A DNA stretch of 14,180 nucleotides, from the NCBI GenBank assembly GCA_021807975.1, contig JAKBCJ010000073.1, positions 1 to 14,180 of the forward strand, written 5' to 3'. The notes beneath the pieces are model-generated. The model was not told the DNA's origin and did no database searches. It saw nothing but the letters and a program-made list of their open reading frames with translations. This document shows, one piece after another, positions 1 to 6,239 of the stretch (positions are counted from its first letter, which is position 1; every line of letters begins with the position of its first letter). This DNA comes from Pseudomonadota bacterium (GTDB taxonomy: Bacteria; Pseudomonadota; Alphaproteobacteria; Acetobacterales; Acetobacteraceae). Made by a program: the position numbers and the translations under genes.

Positions 1-12
1 CCCCTATCCGTC

Positions 13-279
13 ATGCACACGATCCGCGACAAACAAAAGCTGCTCGCCCGCGTCCGCCGTCTGCGCGGACAGATCGAGGCCATCGAGCGTGCCCTGGAAA
101 CCGAGGCCGGTTGCGAACAGGTAATGCACCAGATCGCCGGTGCGCGCGGCGCCATGGCCGGTCTGATGGCCGAAGTGGTGGAGGACCATGTCCGCACCCA
201 TCTGGTCGATCCCGGCGTCCCGATGCACGCCGATGCCGTGGAGCAGTTGCTCGACGTCGTCCGCACCTATCTGAAATAG
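13..279 (+). CDS. dmeR: RcnR/FrmR-family Ni/Co-responsive repressor (DmeR-like)
   Basis: This 88-residue all-helical protein belongs to the CsoR/RcnR/FrmR family of metal-sensing repressors, which bind operator DNA as tetramers and release it when metal binds. The N-terminus HTIRDKQKLLAR closely matches that of E. coli RcnR. The four positions that bind Ni/Co in RcnR (His3, Cys35, His60, His64) are present here as His2, Cys34, His59 and His63. FrmR lacks the last histidine, so a Ni/Co sensor fits better than a formaldehyde sensor. The ATG at 13 is chosen from this alignment; the reading frame stays open to the window edge, so the promoter and operator lie outside. A CDF exporter gene follows after 9 bases, matching the dmeR-dmeF arrangement known in rhizobia. 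Self-regulation of the unit is inferred. Family assignment is strong; metal preference is inferred from the ligand set. Confidence 0.9.
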   Translation: MHTIRDKQKLLARVRRLRGQIEAIERALETEAGCEQVMHQIAGARGAMAGLMAEVVEDHVRTHLVDPGVPMHADAVEQLLDVVRTYLK

Positions 280-288
280 GAAACCGCC

Positions 289-1485
289 ATGGACTCACAC
301 AGCCACGTCTTCCTCGGCGAGGATCACGAACACGCGGAGAAGCGCACCTGGTGGGTGATCTGGCTGTGCGGCGCCATGATGGTGCTGGAAATCGTGGGCG
401 GCCTGATATTCGGCTCCATCGCGCTGGTGGCCGACGGACTGCATATGACGACCCATGCCGGCGCGCTGCTGCTGGCCGCCCTGGCCTATCGCTATGCGCG
501 CCGCCATGCCACCGATCCGGGGTTTTCCTTCGGCACCGGTAAACTGGGCGACCTGGCCGGGTTCACCAGCGCGATCGTGCTGGCGATGATCTCCCTTCTG
601 ATCGCGTGGGAGGCGGTGGGACGGCTGCTGGTACCCACACCGATCCTGTTCGATGAGGCCATCCCGATCGCCGGCCTGGGCCTGGTGGTCAATATCGCCA
701 GCGCCTGGCTGCTGAGCGGCGGCGACCACCATCACCACGGACACGGTCATGGTCATGGTCACGGCCACGAGCATGCGCATAACGACCGTCACGCCGTGGA
801 CCTGGCCGGCGACCGCCTGACCGTCGAAATCCACGAGGACGGCGTGCCGCCCCGGTTCCGCATCGCGACCGCCCTGCCGCCCGATGCGCTGACCCTGGAG
901 ACGATCCGGCCGGATGGCACACGGCAGCCATTTACCCTGACGGATGCCGGCGGATTCCTGGAGAGCGTCGAGGAAATCCCCGAACCGCACGCATTCGCCG
1001 TATCGTTGCGCCATGGCGCCGCGTCGGCCTCGGTGCGGTTTCAGGAACATTCCCATGATTCCACCCATCGCGACAACAACATGCGCGCGGCGGTGGTGCA
1101 TGTGATCGCCGACGCGGCGGTGTCGGTGCTGGTGATCGTCGGCCTGCTGCTGGCGCGCACATTCGGCTGGCTGTGGATGGACCCTGCGGCCGGGCTGGTC
1201 GGGTCGGTTGTTATCGCCAGTTGGGCATACGGGCTGGTGCGCGACACCGGCCGCATCCTGCTGGACATGAACCCCGATGCCCATCTGACCGAACGGCTGC
1301 GCCAGGAAATCGAAACCAATGGCGACCGCCTGACCGACCTGCACGTCTGGCGGCTTGGCCCGGGGCATCTGGCGGCGGTGCTGTCAGTGGCAACCAGACA
1401 GCCGTTGCGGGCCGAGGACTATCATCGCCGCCTGCGACGGTTCAGCACTCTGTCGCACATCACGGTGGAGGTCCATTCGCTATGA
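289..1485 (+). CDS. dmeF: CDF-family cation efflux transporter, DmeF-like (Co/Ni), with inserted soluble domain
   Basis: A 398-residue cation diffusion facilitator expected to export Co2+/Ni2+ across the inner membrane in exchange for protons. Six membrane segments can be placed at about residues 22-42, 44-66, 86-108, 116-140, 265-287 and 291-314, followed by a short cytoplasmic C-terminal domain (about 320-398). Metal-site motifs are H52xxxH56 in TM2 and H271xxxD275 in TM5; Zn-type CDFs usually have HxxxD in TM2, and the second His is what I recall from DmeF. The N-terminus is His-rich. The loop between TM4 and TM5 holds a stretch with 11 His in residues 147-164, then about 85 residues of predicted beta-rich sequence (about 168-253) and a second short His patch, making the protein longer than ordinary CDFs of about 300 residues. 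The start at 289 has an AGGAAA Shine-Dalgarno at 278-283. The stop overlaps the rsmG start. Confidence 0.9.
   Translation: MDSHSHVFLGEDHEHAEKRTWWVIWLCGAMMVLEIVGGLIFGSIALVADGLHMTTHAGALLLAALAYRYARRHATDPGFSFGTGKLGDLAGFTSAIVLAMISLLIAWEAVGRLLVPTPILFDEAIPIAGLGLVVNIASAWLLSGGDHHHHGHGHGHGHGHEHAHNDRHAVDLAGDRLTVEIHEDGVPPRFRIATALPPDALTLETIRPDGTRQPFTLTDAGGFLESVEEIPEPHAFAVSLRHGAASASVRFQEHSHDSTHRDNNMRAAVVHVIADAAVSVLVIVGLLLARTFGWLWMDPAAGLVGSVVIASWAYGLVRDTGRILLDMNPDAHLTERLRQEIETNGDRLTDLHVWRLGPGHLAAVLSVATRQPLRAEDYHRRLRRFSTLSHITVEVHSL
1467..1471 (+). promoter_or_regulatory. Ribosome binding site for rsmG inside dmeF
   Basis: GGAGG lies 10 bases before the ATG at 1482, inside the last codons of the exporter gene. 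It supports 1482 as the rsmG start rather than an earlier in-frame position, and fits translation coupled to the upstream gene. Confidence 0.6.
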
Positions 1486-2051
1486 CACGCGACCGCCTGC
1501 GCCAGTTTGCCGATCTGCTGCTGCGCTGGAACACTACGCTTAACCTGATCGCCGCCCGCGATACCGGGGTGATCTGGGACCGCCACATCGCCGACTCACT
1601 GCAGCTTGTGCCGCTGATGCCCGCGGGGATCGAACGGGCGGTCGATCTGGGAACAGGCGGCGGATTTCCAGGGTTGGTGCTGGCGATCGCGACCGGGATA
1701 CGCTTCGACCTGATCGAATCCGACCAGCGCAAAGCGTCGTTTCTGCGGACGGCGGTGCTGGAAACCGGCGCCCCCGCGACCGTGCATTGCAGCCGTATCG
1801 AGGATGCGGCAGTCCCGCCCGCCGCCTTGGTCACCGCCCGGGCGCTGGCCCCGCTACCTCGCCTGTTGCCCCTCGCCGCTCGGTTTTTGAACCTGGACGG
1901 CATCTGCCTGTTCCTGAAAGGCAGCAGGGCGCAGGAGGAACTGACCGCCGCCGAACCGGACTGGGCAATGACCGCCGACCGGTTCCCCAGCACAACCGGC
2001 AGCGACGGGGTTGTACTGCGGCTGAGCAACCTGAAACGCAAGCCGGCCTGA
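1482..2051 (+). CDS. rsmG: 16S rRNA (guanine-527 N7)-methyltransferase RsmG (GidB)
   Basis: A 189-residue SAM-dependent methyltransferase that makes m7G527 in the 530 loop of 16S rRNA; loss of this mark in other bacteria gives low-level streptomycin resistance. The RsmG signature is clear: LLLRWNTTLNLI at about residues 13-24, RHIADSLQL at about 34-42, and the SAM loop VDLGTGGGFPG at 54-64, followed by the acidic IESDQRKASFLR segment. The ATG overlaps the exporter stop (ATGA at 1482-1485). At 189 residues it lacks roughly 15-20 N-terminal residues found in E. coli RsmG (207), but the core is complete. In most bacteria rsmG sits between mnmG and parA-parB; here it follows a metal exporter and is followed by convergent clpA. 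No stop or frameshift interrupts it, so I take it as functional. Confidence 0.93.
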   Translation: MTRDRLRQFADLLLRWNTTLNLIAARDTGVIWDRHIADSLQLVPLMPAGIERAVDLGTGGGFPGLVLAIATGIRFDLIESDQRKASFLRTAVLETGAPATVHCSRIEDAAVPPAALVTARALAPLPRLLPLAARFLNLDGICLFLKGSRAQEELTAAEPDWAMTADRFPSTTGSDGVVLRLSNLKRKPA

Positions 2052-2125
2052 CCGGCCTGCTGGGGAACGCGGCATCGACAAACCGGGTATCGATCCCGTC
2101 GGAAACGACCCCGGAGCCGGCGCCA

Positions 2126-2158
2126 GAAAAACATGGCCGGGAGCTAGCCCCGGCCATG
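2126..2158 (-). terminator. Rho-independent terminator of clpA
   Basis: A perfect 10-bp stem, CATGGCCGGG at 2132-2141 paired with CCCGGCCATG at 2149-2158, with a 7-base loop. Read on the minus strand it is followed by a T-run (TTTTTC, the complement of 2126-2131) and begins about 15 bases after the clpA stop. On the plus strand no T-run follows, so it serves clpA rather than the convergent rsmG unit. Confidence 0.85.
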
Positions 2159-2173
2159 GTAGAAAACCGCCTG

Positions 2174-4528
2174 TCAGACCTCGACTTCTTCCTCTTTGCC
2201 CGGCCCGCTGTCGTCGTCGCCTTCCGGCTTCGGCAGGGCGGGCAGCGCTGCCTCGGTGATTTCGAACTCCAGCTTGTTATCCTTCATCGTCACCTTGACC
2301 GCGCCGCCTTTCACCAGCTTGCCGAACAGCAATTCCTCAGCCAGCGGCTTCTTGATGTGCTCCTGGATCACCCGGCCCAGCGGACGGGCACCGAACAGCC
2401 GTTCGTAACCGCGTTCCGCGAGCCACTCCTTGGCGGCCGACGACAGCTCGATCGTGACGTTGCGATCCGCGAGCTGGGCTTCCAATTGCATCACGAACTT
2501 CTCGACCACGCGGCCCACGATTTCCGGCGTCAGGCCGGCGAAGGTGATGGTCGCGTCCAGGCGGTTGCGGAATTCCGGCGTGAACAGGCGCTTGATCGCG
2601 TCGTCGTCCTCGCCCTGGCGGACCTCGCGGCCGAACCCGATGGCTTCCTTCGCCATGTCGGACGCACCCGCGTTGGTCGTCATGATCAGGATGATGTTGC
2701 GGAAATCGACCGTCTTGCCGTTGTGGTCGGTCAACTTCCCGTGGTCCATGACCTGCAGCAGGATGTTGAACAGGTCCGGATGGGCCTTTTCGATTTCATC
2801 CAGAAGCAGCACCGCATGCGGATGCTGGTCGATCGCGTCGGTCAGCATACCGCCCTGATCGAAGCCGACATAGCCCGGCGGCGCGCCGATCAGCCGCGAA
2901 ACCGAGTGCCGCTCCATATACTCCGACATGTCGAAGCGGATCAGTTCGATGCCCATGGTCGCGGCCAACTGGCGCGCAACCTCGGTTTTGCCGACACCGG
3001 TGGGACCGGAGAACAGGTAGTTGCCGATAGGCTTCTCCGGCTCCCGCAGTCCGGCGCGGGCCAGCTTGATGGCGGCGGCCAGCGCCTCGATCGCCTTGTC
3101 CTGACCGAACACCATCGACTTCAGGTCGCGTTCCAGGTTCCGCAAAGTCTCTTTGTCATCGGCGGAGACGGATTTGGGTGGGATGCGGGCGATCTTGGCC
3201 ACGATCTCCTCCACGTCCTTCAGCGTCACGGTCTTGCGGCGCTTGTTCTCCGGCAACAGCATCCGCGACGCACCGGCCTCGTCGATCACGTCGATCGCCT
3301 TGTCCGGCAGTTTCCGGTCGTGGATATACTTGGCCGACAGTTCCACCGCGGCGCGAATGGCCTCATCGGTGTAGCGGACCTTGTGATGCTTTTCGTAGTT
3401 CAGCTTCAGGCCGCGCAGTATCTTCACGCTGTCTTCCACCGAAGGCTCGTTCACGTCGATCTTCTGGAAGCGCCGGACCAGCGCCCGGTCCTTCTCGAAG
3501 TAGTTGCGGAACTCCTTATAGGTGGTGGAGCCGATGCAGCGCAGAGTGCCCGACGCCAGCGCCGGCTTCAGCAGGTTGGATGCGTCCATCGCCCCGCCGC
3601 TGGTCGCACCGGCGCCAATCACGGTATGGATTTCGTCGATGAACAGGATCGCGCCCGGCTGCGCCTCCAGTTCGTTGACGACAGCCTTCAGCCGCTCCTC
3701 GAAATCGCCGCGATAGCGCGTTCCAGCCAGCAGGGAGCCCATGTCGAGTGCGAAGATCGTGCACTTAACCAGGACTTCCGGCACGTCGCCCTCGACAATG
3801 CGCTTGGCCAGACCTTCCGCGATGGCGGTCTTGCCGACGCCGGGGTCGCCGACATAGAGCGGGTTGTTCTTGGTGCGGCGGCACAGGATTTGAATCGTCC
3901 GCTCGATCTCGTGGTCGCGGCCGATCAGCGGGTCGATTTTTCCGGCCATCGCCTTCTTGTTCAGGTTCACGCAGTAGTTGGTCAGCGCGTCCTGGCTGCG
4001 GCGGTTCGGCTTCTCCTCGCGTTCCTGTTCCGGCTGATTGCTTTCCGGGGTCGGCGTGTTGGAACCAGCGACAGGCCGCTGAGCCGCCCGGCCCGGCGCC
4101 TTGGCAATGCCGTGGCTGATGAAGTTCACCGCATCCAGCCGGGTCATGTCCTGCAACTGCAGGAAATACACCGCGTGGCTTTCCCGTTCGCTGAACAGGG
4201 CAACCAGCACGTTGGCGCCGGTCACCTCGTCGCGGCCCGAGGACTGCACATGAATCGCGGCACGCTGCACGACACGCTGAAACCCGGCGGTCGGCTTGGG
4301 GTCGCCCGGACGATCCGTCGCCAGCCCCGCGAGGTCCTTGTCCAGGAATTCGGTCAGGTCATTGCGAAGTTTGTCGAGGTCGACACCGCACGCCTTCAGC
4401 ACCGTGGCGGCATCGTTGTCCTCCACCAGGCCCAGCAGCAGATGTTCCAGGGTCGCATACTCGTGCCGCCGTTCGCTGGCGAGCGAAAGGGCGCGATGAA
4501 GCGTCTGTTCGAGGTTCCGTGACAGCAT
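2174..4528 (-). CDS. clpA: ATP-dependent Clp protease ATP-binding subunit ClpA
   Basis: A 784-residue AAA+ unfoldase that threads substrates into ClpP and, with ClpS, degrades N-end-rule proteins in the cytoplasm. In order: a Clp-N repeat domain (about 1-145); a charged linker (about 150-180); AAA+ module D1 with Walker A GDPGVGKT at 227-234, pore loop RYRG at 271-274 and Walker B ILFIDE at 294-299; D2 with Walker A GPTGVGKT at 508-515, pore loop GYVG at 552-555 and Walker B VLLLDE at 573-578. The ClpP-docking tripeptide is IGF at 630-632, within the accepted [LIV]-G-[FL] pattern. The C-terminus is acidic. There is no middle coiled-coil insertion, so it is ClpA rather than ClpB or ClpC. AGGAGC at 4536-4541 supports the ATG at 4528. 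clpS lies 114 bases upstream on the same strand. E. coli ClpA is 758 residues, so the length is normal. Confidence 0.98.
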   Translation of the reverse strand: MLSRNLEQTLHRALSLASERRHEYATLEHLLLGLVEDNDAATVLKACGVDLDKLRNDLTEFLDKDLAGLATDRPGDPKPTAGFQRVVQRAAIHVQSSGRDEVTGANVLVALFSERESHAVYFLQLQDMTRLDAVNFISHGIAKAPGRAAQRPVAGSNTPTPESNQPEQEREEKPNRRSQDALTNYCVNLNKKAMAGKIDPLIGRDHEIERTIQILCRRTKNNPLYVGDPGVGKTAIAEGLAKRIVEGDVPEVLVKCTIFALDMGSLLAGTRYRGDFEERLKAVVNELEAQPGAILFIDEIHTVIGAGATSGGAMDASNLLKPALASGTLRCIGSTTYKEFRNYFEKDRALVRRFQKIDVNEPSVEDSVKILRGLKLNYEKHHKVRYTDEAIRAAVELSAKYIHDRKLPDKAIDVIDEAGASRMLLPENKRRKTVTLKDVEEIVAKIARIPPKSVSADDKETLRNLERDLKSMVFGQDKAIEALAAAIKLARAGLREPEKPIGNYLFSGPTGVGKTEVARQLAATMGIELIRFDMSEYMERHSVSRLIGAPPGYVGFDQGGMLTDAIDQHPHAVLLLDEIEKAHPDLFNILLQVMDHGKLTDHNGKTVDFRNIILIMTTNAGASDMAKEAIGFGREVRQGEDDDAIKRLFTPEFRNRLDATITFAGLTPEIVGRVVEKFVMQLEAQLADRNVTIELSSAAKEWLAERGYERLFGARPLGRVIQEHIKKPLAEELLFGKLVKGGAVKVTMKDNKLEFEITEAALPALPKPEGDDDSGPGKEEEVEV

Positions 4529-4580
4529 TTCCGACGCTCCTAAACGCTAACGATCCGGTTAGGGATCTGGCCACTTCCGA

Positions 4581-4598
4581 ACGGTGCCGAGGCGCCGT
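4581..4598 (-). promoter_or_regulatory. Short dyad in the clpS-clpA gap
   Basis: ACGGTGCC and GGCGCCGT (4581-4588 and 4591-4598) can pair with one non-Watson-Crick position, giving a small GC-rich hairpin about 53 bases before clpA. There is no T-run, so it is not a clear terminator. It could tune clpA relative to clpS by RNA processing or attenuation, or mean nothing. Confidence 0.25.
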
Positions 4599-4642
4599 CC
4601 GTCATCCGAACGATGTTGCCGTCAAAACGGCCCACAGCGTTA

Positions 4643-4975
4643 TCATTCCTTCTCGATCGTACATTGCAGAGGATGTTGGTTCTGGCGCGCCAGATCCATC
4701 ACCTGCGTCACTTTCGTTTCGGCGACTTCGTAGGTGAATACACCGCAAACCCCTACGCCGCGCCTGTGAACATGCAGCATGATGCGGGTCGCCTCTTCCC
4801 GGTTCTTCTGAAAGAACCGCTCCAGAACGTGAACGACGAACTCCATCGGTGTGTAGTCGTCGTTCAGCATCAAAACCTTGTACATCGCGGGTTTACGCGT
4901 CTTCGGACGTACCTTGACGACGACCCCGGTATTGGGACCTTCCGTCGAGCCGCCGCGCTTGTCGTTGTCGCTCAT
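4643..4975 (-). CDS. clpS: ATP-dependent Clp protease adaptor ClpS
   Basis: A 110-residue adaptor that binds destabilising N-terminal residues and delivers those proteins to ClpA. The binding pocket is recognisable from E. coli ClpS: N38-D39-D40, T42, M44 and H70 (in the HVHRRG segment) match N34, D35, D36, T38, M40 and H66. The tail (CGVFTYEVAETKV, then HPLQCTIEKE) is also typical. The first 25 residues are polar and likely a flexible N-terminal extension, which in E. coli ClpS contacts ClpA. I start at the ATG at 4975 (MSDNDK) because family members begin close to this point. The frame stays open upstream, and an ATG at 4990 would add MGWIT; ribosome binding sites are weak for both. clpA follows on the same strand and the two are probably cotranscribed. 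Confidence 0.95.
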   Translation of the reverse strand: MSDNDKRGGSTEGPNTGVVVKVRPKTRKPAMYKVLMLNDDYTPMEFVVHVLERFFQKNREEATRIMLHVHRRGVGVCGVFTYEVAETKVTQVMDLARQNQHPLQCTIEKE

Positions 4976-5258
4976 CGTGATCCAACCCATTCGCCGTCCC
5001 GCAATCCTTGCCATCGCCCGAACCGGCAGAGCCCTTGCGCCCGGCCGCCGCACTCAATCCCGCCAATCGCCCGATCCTGGCAGTCGCGACTCACCATATC
5101 GGTACGCCGCGCCCCGATGAAAGGGCAGTTTCACCAGCCAATACCAAGACGATTGCGCCGACTGAGCGTGACCGCAAGAGTCTTCTGCGAACATACCGCC
5201 CCGCGACGCGCATTTCCGGACCCGGCGAGGATCGCATGTTGGCCCGCTGCACCGAAAG
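4976..5258 (-). other. Non-coding region upstream of clpS
   Basis: About 280 bases without a convincing gene, between clpS and the phasin terminator. It should hold the clpS-clpA promoter on the minus strand, but I found no pair of -35/-10 boxes with good match and spacing, and no clear heat-shock (CTTGAAA-type) promoter. A minus-strand open frame (to 5091) has arginine-rich sequence without family features and crosses the terminator, so I did not call it. Confidence 0.4.
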
Positions 5259-5291
5259 AAAAAGGCCCGGACAAACGCCCGGGCCTTTTTT
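5259..5291 (-). terminator. Rho-independent terminator, bidirectional, downstream of the phasin gene
   Basis: AAAAAGGCCCGG (5259-5270) pairs with CCGGGCCTTTTTT (5279-5291) around an 8-base loop: a GC-rich core flanked by A and T runs, so it can act on both strands. The only neighbouring gene pointing into it is the phasin gene on the minus strand, which therefore has this second hairpin behind the one at 5299-5339. Confidence 0.9.
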
Positions 5292-5298
5292 ATCTCGC

Positions 5299-5339
5299 AG
5301 AGAGCGGGTGACGGGGGAGGAAGCCTTCACCCGCTCTCT
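5299..5339 (-). terminator. Long hairpin just after the phasin stop
   Basis: AGAGAGCGGGTGA (5299-5311) and TCACCCGCTCTCT (5327-5339) form a perfect 13-bp stem with a 15-base loop, about 30 bases after the phasin stop. No T-run follows on the minus strand, so it may protect the 3' end of an abundant phasin mRNA rather than terminate by itself; the true terminator at 5259-5291 follows directly. Confidence 0.65.
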
Positions 5340-5370
5340 TTCACCAGCCCGAACCCCGGGCAGCGGTTGG

Positions 5371-5880
5371 TTAGGCGGCCTTCGCGAACTTCTCGACCGC
5401 GACGCTGACGCGGGCGGTGATCGGCGCCAGAGCCTGTTCGGTCAGCTTCATCGACGCTTCAGTCACCTTGCCGGATTCGGCGAGGGTCTTTTCCAGAGCG
5501 GCACGGGCGAACGAGGACTGCAGCTCGAACGCATCCTTCAGCGACTTCACGCTGGTCAGGGCCTTCAACACGGACAGGCTCTCATCCATCGAAGCCTGCG
5601 CGGCCGCGGCGATGTGCTTGGACAGGTCCTGCACGCCCGTCGCCCAGATCTGGCCCGACTTCATGATGGCTTCGACATTGCCCTGGCTGAAGGCAACGAA
5701 TTCTTCGGCAGACTTCATGGCTTTTTCAACTCCTTCTTTCATTTTAACCTGCGTCGCTTCGAAACCCGCGGTCGCCTTGGCGACTCCGTCCTTCAGGTTC
5801 GTCACGGTCGCTTCGATGGTCTGGGTCGCGGCGGCGCCAGCGGGCGTCACGTCGGTGATTTTCGCTTTAGCGGTTGACAT
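5371..5880 (-). CDS. Phasin family protein (PHA granule-associated)
   Basis: A 169-residue, cysteine-free, Ala/Lys/Glu-rich helical protein with the alphaproteobacterial phasin pattern (Phasin_2 type): MKSAEEFVAFSQGNVEAIMKSGQIWATGVQDL at about 55-86 and a helix containing SFARAALEKTLAESGKVTE at about 123-141. Phasins coat polyhydroxyalkanoate granules and control their number and size. There is no signal peptide and no membrane segment. The first 15 residues are Ala/Thr-rich and probably disordered. The ATG at 5880 is preceded by GAAAG, a modest ribosome binding site, and by a leader of about 130 bases from the proposed promoter. It stands alone, with its own promoter and strong 3' hairpins, as expected for a highly expressed granule protein. 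No PHA synthase is visible in the window, so PHA production is inferred only. Confidence 0.9.
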   Translation of the reverse strand: MSTAKAKITDVTPAGAAATQTIEATVTNLKDGVAKATAGFEATQVKMKEGVEKAMKSAEEFVAFSQGNVEAIMKSGQIWATGVQDLSKHIAAAAQASMDESLSVLKALTSVKSLKDAFELQSSFARAALEKTLAESGKVTEASMKLTEQALAPITARVSVAVEKFAKAA

Positions 5881-5993
5881 TGTGCTTTTTCTTTCAACAG
5901 TCGATTATCAGACAGCCAAGTCGTTGTTCGGCAGAGAGGCAGAACACAGCCAGCGTCATGCAGGTAAAGCCTCTATTCTCGGGTCGCGACGCT

Positions 5994-6007
5994 TTGCTGC
6001 ACCGCAA
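5994..6007. promoter_or_regulatory. TGC-rich dyad, candidate PhaR-type operator (proximal)
   Basis: TTGCTGCACCGCAA has TTGC/GCAA arms and lies at about the start of the transcript predicted from the phasin promoter, a position where a bound repressor would block transcription. PhaR repressors of other bacteria bind TGC-rich dyads near phasin genes; the match here is by eye. Confidence 0.4.
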
Positions 6008-6016
6008 CATGACGGG

Positions 6017-6045
6017 GATATAGAAACCCCTTGCACCAGGATCAA
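6017..6045 (-). promoter_or_regulatory. Sigma70-like promoter of the phasin gene
   Basis: On the minus strand, TTGATC (6045-6040) and TATATC (6022-6017) are separated by exactly 17 bases, close to the TTGACA/TATAAT consensus. Transcription would start near 6010, giving a leader of about 130 bases before the ATG at 5880. Confidence 0.6.
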
Positions 6046-6052
6046 GCTGTTT

Positions 6053-6067
6053 TTGTGCGCTGCACAA
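6053..6067. promoter_or_regulatory. TGC-rich dyad, candidate PhaR-type operator (upstream)
   Basis: TTGTGC-GCT-GCACAA is a perfect 6-bp inverted repeat about 8 bases upstream of the -35 box of the phasin promoter. It resembles the TGC-rich dyads bound by PhaR in phasin promoters. It could also serve the divergent carboxypeptidase gene. Confidence 0.45.
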
Positions 6068-6239
6068 GAAAATCTGACTGAAGCGCCAACGCCATTCCGG
6101 GCACGCGCCGCGACGGGCTAGACAGCGTATGAGCGTTGGCCCGTAAGATGTTCACACTTTACGCTTTTGTTCCGATTTCCGCTGGACAGCAGCGCGCTTT
6201 GGACCATAAAATTCTCCCGCTAACCTGGAAGGGACATCG

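Larger units (their letters stand above)
5881..6239. promoter_or_regulatory. Divergent control region between phasin and carboxypeptidase genes
   Basis: About 360 bases with no credible gene; it is more AT-rich than the surrounding genes, particularly at 5881-5910 and 6010-6075. It holds the proposed phasin promoter and two TGC-rich dyads, listed separately. For the plus-strand carboxypeptidase I see a good ribosome binding site (GGAAGGGA, 6227-6234) but no convincing promoter boxes. Confidence 0.7.

Noticed and set aside
727..780. Tandem GGTCAT/GGTCAC-like repeats that could be a microsatellite or CRISPR-like array
   Set aside because: They are Gly-His codons in the metal-binding loop, too short and without spacers. 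Some length variation between strains is possible but there is no evidence here.
295..1368. Long minus-strand open frame opposite the CDF exporter
   Set aside because: Composition (Gln/His/Arg-rich with Met-Thr repeats mirroring the His codons) shows it is the reverse of the His-rich gene; no family features.
1787..4522. A 911-codon open frame on the plus strand opposite clpA
   Set aside because: It is the antisense shadow of clpA. High GC at third positions removes stops on the opposite strand; its product is Arg/His/Gln-rich with no domain, while the minus strand encodes complete ClpA with all motifs.
5091..5330. Minus-strand frame of 79 codons with a short hydrophobic stretch (VGAIVLVLAG)
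   Set aside because: It spans the terminator and the second half of a perfect hairpin, is Arg/Ser-rich, has no ribosome binding site I could see and no family resemblance.
6180..6235. TTGGAC with TAACCT 16 bases later as a promoter for the carboxypeptidase gene
   Set aside because: The -10 match is poor and the transcript would begin almost at the start codon, leaving no room for the ribosome binding site.
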